A DNA stretch of 64,000 bases. Source: Misgurnus anguillicaudatus. Taxonomy: Eukaryota; Chordata; Actinopteri; Cypriniformes; Cobitidae. The notes under the pieces are model-generated. The model was not told where the DNA came from and made no database searches. It saw only the letters and a program-made list of their open reading frames with translations. Made by a program: the position numbers and the translations under genes. Positions 59,001-64,000 of the stretch are shown in pieces (within the stretch, counting starts at the first letter, position 1; every line of letters begins with the position of its first letter). The stretch covers positions 35,384,001-35,448,000 of the forward strand of contig NC_073353.2 of NCBI RefSeq assembly GCF_027580225.2, in the 5' to 3' direction.

Positions 59001-62000
59001 AACAAGGGCGTGGTAAGCTTGAAACTGCTTACGTCACGAGTCATTTTTTGGACCCAACATCCAATAGGAAAATTCAACTGCAGTAGCCACCGTTCAACCT
59101 GAAGAGGGCAGCACTCAGACGTTTTTACACCATATATTGTAGTATTGAAACACGTTATATCCAAATGTCAAAAAACGCACTAAAATCAATGAACAGCACT
59201 AATAAACCATCATTCTTACAGATCAGTAACTAAAAAAAGTTGGATTAGGGTTTAGTACTCTTTAACTATGTCTTAATTAAGTTAAATTCTTTTTTTAACA
59301 TTTTAATAAAAATCTTGCTATTATTTTGTAAAAAAAGTGTAAAATGTTTTGACACATCTGCTTTTACACTATTTTGACCAGCAGGGGTCGCCAGCGTGTG
59401 TGGGTTTCAAACTGCTTCGAAAAACTGAATCAATTTTCGAAGCAATTGGCTAATTGATTCGAAGCTTCGAAAAGCTTTGTTTCTCCCATCACTAGCTGTA
59501 ACATGGCTGCAGGAGGCGTAGTGATATTACGCACTGCCCGAAAATAGTCCCCTTGGTTACTTTTAACAGCAGGGGACTATTTTTGGGCACTGCGTAATAT
59601 CACTACGCAGCTGCAAAGTCCTTGATTATTACGCCAGAGTGAGAGGATAGTTCCTAGCCATATCTGTCTAGAAAATCACAGCTTTTAATTTTCCGTCAGT
59701 GTTAGTACACGATGTAAGAGTCAAGTTTTAAATAGGAAAATATCAAAACTCTTCCGTTTTTTTTTTTTGCAGGATGCTAATGGTCTAATTAGATTCAATG
59801 GATTGTGCTAAGCTATGCTAAAAGTGCTAGCGCCAGACCCGGAGATCAGCTAAATGGATTCCAAAATGGTAAGAATCAAATATTTAACTCTAGGGGAGCT
59901 GGAAAATGAGTATATTTTCAAAAAAAGTGGAATGTCCCTTTAAAGGGCAGATATTATGCCCATTTTTACAAGATGTAAAACAAGTCTCAGGTGTGCTTAG
60001 AATGTGTCTGTGAAGTTTCAGCTCAAAATACCCCACAGATCATTTGTTGTAGCACATCCAAAATTCCCCTATTTGGCTAGAAGCAAAAAAATTCATCTGT
60101 GTAAATGCAAATGAGCGATAGCTCCTCACTCCCTTTCCAACAGACAGTGAACGCTTTTGGTTAAAAATAGATCTGATTCCTGTGAATACAGTCTGAGACA
60201 ATATTATAGGCACTTTAGCGCTACAATGTGCTAAAGAACACATTTAGAAAAGCTTTTGGGTAAAATCAACCAGTCAGTCAGTGGCCATGGACGGGGCTTT
60301 ATCAGTGTGATTTTATATTAACAAAATAATCAAAATAGCATTTCTAATGAGACTGCTTTGCTTTAATGGTGATTTTAAAAAGAAGTGCGTAGATTATTTT
60401 CATTGTATGGTTGTTGTGTCCAACACATTTATGTCCAAATACCTTTTTGCATCATTTGTGCCCTTTATAAATGTGGGGGCATTCAACATTTTACCTCCAC
60501 TTTTTTTTTTGAAAATAAGCTCATTTTCCAGCTCCCCTACAGTTAAATATTTGATTTTTACCGTTTTGGAATCCATTCAGCTGATCTCCGGGTCTGGCGG
60601 TACCCCTTTTAGCATAGCTTAGCATAATCCATTTAAAGGTGACATAGAATGATTGAACGGGGTATTTATCTTTGTTCTGTGATGTGACATGTAGACAAAA
60701 ATGTTTTTGTTTGAGTCTGTAATGCCTTAGAAGCTTCCTAAAAACCTCTCTTAGATAGCTCTATTAGGGTGGGTGATTTTTAACAAGTGGTTTTGCCCCT
60801 ATTTGGCTCCCCCTACTGGCTTAACTTGCAATCTCATAACTGATTGGCTGACTTTGCTGGCACTCAAAAAATGTAGCCAATTATTTTAAAGTGGAGGGGC
60901 AGTTAGATGCCTGTGATGTCATAAGCATCAGTTTTTCAGATTGGGCTGTTTTCTGGCTGACATTTCTAAAAGAGGAATTTCTATGAGACTGAGATGTTTA
61001 GCATGTTTAGCACTTTTTGTATGTTCGTGAATGTGGGTAGACTACCATTATTCAACAAAGACAAGGTAAAAATGGTTTTTCATTCTCTGTCCCCTTTAAT
61101 CTGATTAGACCATTAGCATCGCACTCAAAAATAACCAAAGAGTGTTGAAATTTTTCCTATTTTAAACTTAACCTCTATGAAGTTACATCGTGTACTAAGA
61201 CCGACGAAAAATAAAAAGTTGCGATTTTCTAGGCCGATATGGCTAGGAACTATACTCTCATTCTGGTGTAATAATCAAGGACTTGGTACCATGGTACGAC
61301 AGCAAAGTACTTGATTATTACACCAGAATGAGAGTGTAGTAGCCTACCTAGCCATATCTGTCTAGAAAATCTCAACATTTAATTTTCTGTCCGTCTAAGT
61401 ACACGATGTAACTACAGAAGAGTCAAGTTTTAAATAGGAAAAATATCAAAACTCTTTGGGTATTTTTGAGCGTGATGCTAATGGTCTAATCAGATCCAAT
61501 GAATTATGCTAAGTTACGCTAAAAGTGGTACTGATCGGCTGAATGGATTCCAAAACTGTAAAAATCAAATGTTTAACTGTAAGGGAGGGAAAATAAGCCT
61601 ATTTTCAAAAAAAGTGGAGTGTCCCTTTAAGAGTCGATATGTGTTTCACAGATAAAGATTTTTCAACTTATAATTTAGTTTCTACCAAAAAGTATTGTAC
61701 ACAAATTGATCAAATGTATAGCGTGAATGCAAATGCATAATATCCAAACAGTAAATGTGCCCATCACATACCTGGTCTGGATGTGAAAGTTATTGGTCGT
61801 ACCGGTGTGTTCGAAATCATGAATAGCAGCCGCAAACACCATGGCCAATATTTCCAGTTCAGTAAGCCAGTGCTGTGGAAGAGGCCAGTCGATCATTACT
61901 CACAGATAAATACTCCAATCCTCATTGCCATCATTACAACAACTGCACACATTAATCCATTCAACTTCAGCTCATTTTGACAGCTGTAAACAGTTGTCAT

Positions 62001-62181
62001 GCTTGTTTGTCTATGCACAATTTATTTAGAGATCACTCACCATAATCCCGGTATGTAGCATCAGATAGTGAGCTGTCTGTGTGACGTCAGCCGCGTGGAT
62101 CAGATTATGATAAGGGTTTCTGTGCTTGCTGTAGCCCACCTCAAGAGCTTCCACAAAGGACACTAAGGAGGAAACTGGTAT
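41033..62181 (-). CDS. pde1a: pde1a gene, 3' part: Ca2+/calmodulin-dependent 3',5'-cyclic nucleotide phosphodiesterase 1A (nine exons, 5' end outside window)
   Basis: Hydrolyses cAMP and cGMP to 5'-nucleotides when activated by Ca2+/calmodulin; cytosolic. Nine coding exons on the - strand, in transcript order 62181-62041, 61872-61772, 54528-54403, 54304-54203, 50172-50052, 49284-49203, 43164-43050, 42973-42786 and 41301-41033. They join in phase to 414 codons and a stop. YHNLIHAADV holds the general-acid His (YHN) and a zinc-ligand His. AAIHDFEHTG gives the zinc His-Asp pair, LHAADISHP the last zinc Asp, and AQSQIGFID the purine-binding Gln. Exon sizes 141, 101, 126, 102, 121 and 82 suit PDE1 homology blocks. 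The calmodulin-binding N-terminus lies past 64000. PDE1 is certain; 1A rather than 1B or 1C rests on NNKERWKEL near the C-terminus and the convergent ppp1r1c neighbour. Confidence 0.95.
41533..42765. mobile_element. Inverted copy of the 10282-11003 repeat, with an extra insertion
   Basis: Starts agggttcccaaaccatagtt and carries ttcaaattcaaggacc; continues after the insertion at 41671-42194 with the gaagggaacttgcgctgcgt element and ends cagggccttgaatcc. It lies in the last pde1a intron. Confidence 0.65.
41671..42194. mobile_element. TTAACTCATTCACCGCCAG element
   Basis: Ends aactcattcaccgccagcc and aatggcgtgaatgagtt are complementary. Present in the pde1a copy of the composite and absent from the ppp1r1c copy (10860-10875). 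Confidence 0.7.
42786..42973 (-). CDS. pde1a: pde1a exon: variable linker and INLKRVKHLLSEII helix
   Basis: 188 bases reading STGQGSAAVVESVQRHSGRG, then TTDYSLGSINLKRVKHLLS and EIIQNNKERWKELSVQ. Acceptor ...gtggtgcag, donor gtgtgt. The last part matches DYSLAAVDLKSFKNNLVDII...NKERWKELAAQ of human PDE1A; the linker is not conserved. Confidence 0.93.
43050..43164 (-). CDS. pde1a: pde1a exon: GFIDFIVEPTFS block, end of catalytic domain
   Basis: 115 bases reading FIDFIVEPTFSVLIDTTEK, then IINPLIEEAIKSGGVHRL. Acceptor ...acttcccag, donor gtgagt. After the catalytic core the sequence departs from mammalian PDE1A at SGGVHRLR. Confidence 0.94.
44305..45235. repeat. ~405-bp tandem repeat, about 2.3 units
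   Basis: The phrase agtcgttttc-ttcagtcatgg begins at about 44305, 44718 and 45120. The first two units are nearly identical through taaatgtattgatagcccag; the third is cut short. Inside the Tc1-like element. Confidence 0.85.
45556..45801 (-). other. Unidentified coding-like fragment
   Basis: An open frame on the - strand reads ISNSLLAPPTPQIIEMNTRF, then KADTYGIMRAALLHCLRMK, VTKTFGEKTLLQLDGAPFNI, TVEDSEHEVLIQQLKKKSLCR and a stop. Composition is balanced like real protein, unlike neighbouring chance frames. I do not recognise the family. It may be an exon of a decayed transposon gene or a retrocopy fragment captured in this nest. Confidence 0.35.
47907..48351. mobile_element. AGGGGACAGAGAAT MITE with TTAA duplication
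   Basis: TTAA at 47903-47906 and 48352-48355. Ends aggggacagagaatt and tcattctatgtcacct. Same family, opposite orientation, at 60637-61095. Confidence 0.83.
48533..48975. mobile_element. CAGTGG/CCACTG hAT-type MITE, second copy
   Basis: Shares gcgaggggcgcaaattcaaa, acgctcacgttcacaaaatg and the right end caccggccgccactg with 7122-7592. The left end is diverged and no clean duplication is visible. Confidence 0.75.
49203..49284 (-). CDS. pde1a: pde1a exon: GDKEAELGLPFSPLCDR block
   Basis: 82 bases reading GDKEAELGLPFSPLCDRKAT, then MIAQSQI and one base. Acceptor ...ttttccacag, donor gtgtgt. It ends at the conserved SQIGF, so the purine-selecting Gln lies three bases from the splice site. Confidence 0.95.
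49285..50051. other. pde1a intron with one small MITE
   Basis: Holds the gagtgt/ttaagaac-type MITE relative at about 49787-49976 (aaaaataaaagtgccatata ... catcattatttttaag). The rest is unassigned. Confidence 0.45.
50052..50172 (-). CDS. pde1a: pde1a exon: LHAADISHPAK zinc-ligand block
   Basis: 121 bases reading IDKAKALSLMLHAADISHPA, then KGWKMHYRWTQALMEEFFRQ. Acceptor ...gtgtctttcag, donor gtacac. The Asp in AADISHP is the last metal ligand of the catalytic site. Confidence 0.96.
50748..50957. mobile_element. ACACTGTAAAAAATG MITE
   Basis: Ends acactgtaaaaaatgtctgt and aaattttttacagtga. Inner arms ggcaactagctgccagtaac / gttactggcaaccagctgc. Third level of nesting. Confidence 0.75.
51249..51303. 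repeat. (CT)n microsatellite
   Basis: About 27 CT units inside the hAT element. Confidence 0.95.
52145..53957. mobile_element. Second copy of the 3791-4683 palindromic MITE, interrupted
   Basis: tcgtccaaaatgttgatgtc and gaggaaaacattccaggatt on the left, their complements at 53850-53920. The uninterrupted host sequence gctagataagacccttat is seen at 4446, proving the insertion at 52844-53751. Confidence 0.8.
52844..53751. mobile_element. GGGTGATTCTCACGAAA element, second copy, 4-bp duplication
   Basis: AGAT at 52840-52843 and 53752-53755. Ends gggtgattctcac and gtgagaatcaccc. 908 bases, about 90 longer than the copy at 8302-9119. Confidence 0.88.
54203..54304 (-). CDS. pde1a: pde1a exon: LVIEMVMSTDMSCHFQQIK block
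   Basis: 102 bases reading ELRTLVIEMVMSTDMSCHF, then QQIKTMRNSLQQPE. Acceptor ...tttcccgcag, donor gtgagt. It is only 98 bases from the previous exon, the shortest intron in the visible gene. Confidence 0.96.
54403..54528 (-). CDS. pde1a: pde1a exon: SEVAILYNDRSVLENHH block
   Basis: 126 bases reading SEVAILYNDRSVLENHHVSA, then AYRLMQEDEMNILVNLTKDDW. Acceptor ...ctacacag, donor gtacgc. Continuous in phase with both neighbours. No frame break. Confidence 0.96.
54529..55663. other. pde1a intron, mostly unassigned
   Basis: No gene or full transposon recognised apart from a (CT)n run at 55339-55368. Confidence 0.45.
55339..55368. repeat. (CT)n microsatellite
   Basis: About 14 CT units. Confidence 0.9.
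56019..56067. repeat. (GA)n microsatellite
   Basis: About 24 GA units immediately before the hAT-derived open frame. Confidence 0.95.
56067..56288 (+). pseudogene. Remnant first coding exon of a hAT-type transposase
   Basis: A 74-codon stop-free frame reads DGKTCKGGADKLRDKKKQTL, then QVDAVKCVKITQLFSS and a Gly/Asp- and Glu/Arg-rich end, stopping exactly at a donor, gtaagc. The basic KLRxKKK...CxKIT start recalls N-termini of fish hAT-type transposon proteins. No ATG is in frame because the GA microsatellite abuts it. Downstream catalytic exons are missing. Confidence 0.5.
56709..57046. mobile_element. CACTGCAAAA palindromic MITE, left-truncated
   Basis: Core gcttaccccattggcagatt and right end tttcttgaaaataatttttt then gcagtg. 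Nested in the hAT element 55664-57110. Confidence 0.75.
57197..58128. mobile_element. hAT-type element ending CTTCCCATCACT
   Basis: Inserted in the cactttttt of the host MITE. Inverted motifs ttttgaaccggttctttt and aaccagttctttgaaacaaa. The left terminus is worn; the right end cttcccatcact is typical. Confidence 0.7.
58458..59494. mobile_element. hAT-type element TAGTGATGG with 8-bp duplication
   Basis: GCTGTAAC at 58450-58457 and 59495-59502. Ends tagtgatgg and ccatcacta. 1037 bases, rich in ttcgaaac motifs, no transposase seen. Confidence 0.92.
59516..59608. repeat. Hairpin at the centre of the host MITE
   Basis: gtagtgatattacgcactgc and gcactgcgtaatatcactac are complementary, as are gaaaatagtcccc and ggggactattttt. 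Confidence 0.8.
59940..60488. repeat. Partial MITE (taaagggcagatattatgcc) and unassigned DNA
   Basis: The left portion (59941-60240) looks like one arm of another TTAA-type MITE; no matching right end was found. Confidence 0.4.
60489..61626. mobile_element. AGGGACACTCCACTT MITE, third copy, interrupted
   Basis: Left ctccacttttttttttgaaa, right aaaagtggagtgtcccttta. Split by 60637-61095. Interior again has the atatggctaggaac and gtacacgatgtaac arms. Confidence 0.78.
60637..61095. mobile_element. AGGTGACATAGAATG MITE nested with TTAA duplication
   Basis: TTAA at 60633-60636 and 61096-61099. Reverse orientation of the copy at 47907-48351. Confidence 0.85.
61772..61872 (-). CDS. pde1a: pde1a exon: metal-binding HDFEHTGTTN block
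   Basis: 101 bases reading HWLTELEILAMVFAAAIHDF, then EHTGTTNNFHIQT and two bases of Arg. Acceptor ...cttccacag, donor gtatgt. The His-Asp of IHDFEHTG are zinc ligands. Human PDE1A has Tyr where this has Phe. Confidence 0.96.
62041..62181 (-). CDS. pde1a: pde1a exon: general-acid His and first zinc ligand
   Basis: 141 bases reading IPVSSLVSFVEALEVGYSK, then NPYHNLIHAADVTQT and ...LMLHTGIM. Phase 0 at both ends; acceptor ...cttctgtgcag, donor gtgagt. It contains the HNxxHAxD motif of class I phosphodiesterases. It is the most upstream coding exon in the window. Confidence 0.96.
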
Positions 62182-62283
62182 CTGCACAGAAGAGAGACAC
62201 ACAGTCAACATAATGTAAATCAAACTTTTCATGCTAGAAACAAAAAGAAAGTATTTGTCAATGGATCAATTCTCCAAAATCAA

Positions 62284-62938
62284 GTTTAACCCTTATAAGC
62301 CCCTATTTTCCTGTATACGTTAGAGGTCCGTGGGGGTAAAAATGACCCCAGAAATTAAAAGAGTGATTACAAAAAAATTATACATTTTTAATGATACAAA
62401 TAATATATACATTTTTTTGTTTACTTCCCATCTATACATTAATGCTGTATTTTGGAAGATTTAAAGTACTTTTGTAACTGTTTACCACTCAATTCCTCAA
62501 CTACACCATTAGCTTGCCTGTAAAATATAAATTTTATGTGAAAATTTCACATAAATTATGATCTAAATTTGATTTAAATTGTTTTTAGATATTGATCTAG
62601 ATGTTGTGTGTTGAATTCAGCCATCATGTGTTTAGAAAAAAAACATAAAAGAATTACAGTTTAGGTAATAAATAATTTTAACCAGCAAAGGCCCATAGAG
62701 ACCCATTCATTTCACTGGATGTGGCCAACTGCTTAAGTCACTACTTTAGTAATACATTTTGTAAATTTATGTTTATATAAACATTAGAAAGGACATTAAA
62801 AATAAATATTATTTCAAATGGTAGAATTTTTGTAGTTTTTTATGCATTTTGAAATATCTGTTTTTACAAAATGCCACAGAAATTTAACTTAATGTAAGTG
62901 TGTGTGTGTGTGTGTGTGTCTGTGTGTGCGCACGCATT

Positions 62939-62973
<35 letters not shown>

Positions 62974-63468
62974 GCATGCATTAGAGCCCACCAATTTACA
63001 TCTTTGTTTTGCATCTGTGGCTGTTTTTTTTTTTTGCCAAATTCTGTAAAAAAAATTCTAATTTTTATGAGTGGCAGTCATACCTTTGTGTGTGTGTGTG
63101 TGAGAGAGAGATTGAGCATGTCTTTTCTATATTGCATTTGTGCTCTAGTATCAGGCCTACTTTTCTGCATTGAAATTTTCAGATTTATTCTAGATGCATT
63201 GATTTTATTTTGACAAATAAAAAATATTTTTTTGCATTTTCCCATTCATTTTCAATTGGGGTCATTTTTACCCCCAAAGAGCCTCTTTTGGTAATTTTTT
63301 ACACATCTTTAGAACGACCAAATCAAGCCCAGTTTTTTAAGAATATTGACAGATAGTCTAGAAAAGTCACAAAATCTTACTCCACTGAGATAAAGGAACC
63401 ATGTTTTTTAAGTAAAGAAAACTGGCTATGGGGTAAGATTGACCCCAAGGGACTGACAAGGGTTAAAC
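62284..63468. mobile_element. GTTTAACCCTTATAAG element
   Basis: Left gtttaacccttataagcccc, right ctgacaagggttaaac, with gggggtaaaaatgacccca and its rough complement inside. Holds a TG microsatellite. Confidence 0.65.
62898..62974. repeat. (TG)n microsatellite, interrupted
   Basis: Several tg runs broken by cgcacgc and gcgcgcgcg. Confidence 0.92.
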
Positions 63469-64000
63469 ATCTTATCAAATCTTTATATTTTAAAATATAT
63501 TTACTAAAAACACAACAAAAAAGACTAATTAAGAAAATTATCTTTTGCAGTGTAATATGGAAATGGAAGCATTTCTAAACAAGTACTCGTTCTGTATTCC
63601 CACATTTGGATTTGTATGTTGTACTTCTTTGGTATCTCCTACTAAAAACACAAAATAAACTTTTAAACTGCATCTTGAGGCCTTGAACACTCTTAAAAAT
63701 AGAGATGCTTCAGGATGCCATAGAATAACCATTTTTGGTGAATGGTTCATATGAGTTACACACACATTCTCACATATCAAGTGCTATAAATGGGTGCCCA
63801 GTGCTATTATCAAGCTAAAAAAATATGAAAAAGATCAACCCAGTAACTTAGTTTTGGTAAACCATTTTCTGCAAGCATTGAATGCATTGAAATTTGGCTC
63901 CCCTTGTGATGTCAGAAGGGGATAATACCGCCCCTTAATCTGCACTATCCAACCACTGCACTACCATTTAGTGAAGTGATCAGCTCATTTGCATTTAAAG

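Larger units (their letters stand above)
57178..59939. mobile_element. AGGGACACTCCACTT MITE enlarged by two hAT insertions
   Basis: TTAA at 57174-57177 and 59940-59943. The host MITE pieces are 57178-57196, 58129-58457 and 59495-59939; joined they match 17835-18252. Confidence 0.82.
62182..64000. other. pde1a intron to the window edge
   Basis: No coding exon recognised. Contains the element 62284-63468 and, at 63870-64000, the beginning of another MITE-like arm (gtgatgtcagaaggggataa). Confidence 0.5.

Noticed and set aside
62898..63213. Cys/Val-rich 103-codon frame
   Set aside because: Made by translation of the TG microsatellite.
1..64000. CRISPR array, tRNA, rRNA, bacterial operon or viral genes
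   Set aside because: No direct-repeat and spacer pattern, no cloverleaf or rRNA motifs and no dense coding on either strand; tandem repeats present are transposon-borne.

Overview
This is vertebrate genomic DNA from a teleost, most likely a cyprinid. It has GT-AG introns, long AT-rich intergenic and intronic DNA, and very many short inverted-repeat DNA transposons of kinds common in carp and zebrafish relatives, together with Tc1-like relics. I see no bacterial, organellar or viral genes, no tRNA or rRNA genes and no CRISPR array. Species cannot be fixed from sequence alone.

Two protein-coding genes are present, facing each other. On the + strand (2561-29270) is a complete ppp1r1c, a small PKA-regulated inhibitor of protein phosphatase 1. 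It has five common exons followed by two alternative 3' ends: a terminal exon with its own stop and AATAAA (27780-27847), or a two-exon tail (28869-29024 and 29176-29270). All junctions are canonical and in phase, giving predicted proteins of 171 and 232 residues. On the - strand (62181 down to 41033) are the last nine coding exons of a calmodulin-dependent cyclic-nucleotide phosphodiesterase of the PDE1 family, called pde1a because ppp1r1c and PDE1A are convergent neighbours in vertebrates. The N-terminal calmodulin-binding exons lie beyond base 64000. The visible part holds the general-acid His, the zinc ligands and the purine-binding Gln, then ends in an unusual Ser/Asp-rich tail of about 88 residues.

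The ~11.8 kb between the genes (29271-41032) and the introns are packed with transposons. hAT-type insertions with 8-bp target-site duplications readable here are at 7122-7592, 35020-36153, 39400-39861, 50453-51436, 55664-57110 and 58458-59494. Other families duplicate TTAA, and one duplicates 4 bp (8302-9119 and 52844-53751). Many are nested two or three deep. A 6.2-kb composite at 32096-38270 holds head-to-tail copies of a dispersed repeat carrying a ~187-bp subrepeat array. Two degenerate Tc1-like transposase genes (12420-13200 and 22515-23680) and a 4.36-kb Tc1-like insertion with intact TA duplications (43360-47718) complete the mobile fraction.

The two genes belong to the same signalling logic. 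PKA phosphorylation of Thr34 turns the PPP1R1 protein into a PP1 inhibitor, while PDE1 removes cAMP/cGMP when Ca2+/calmodulin rises. The most informative leads are the alternative C-termini of ppp1r1c, the derived tail of the phosphodiesterase, an open hAT-derived coding exon at 56067-56288, an unidentified coding-like stretch at 45556-45801, and the order of nested insertions.
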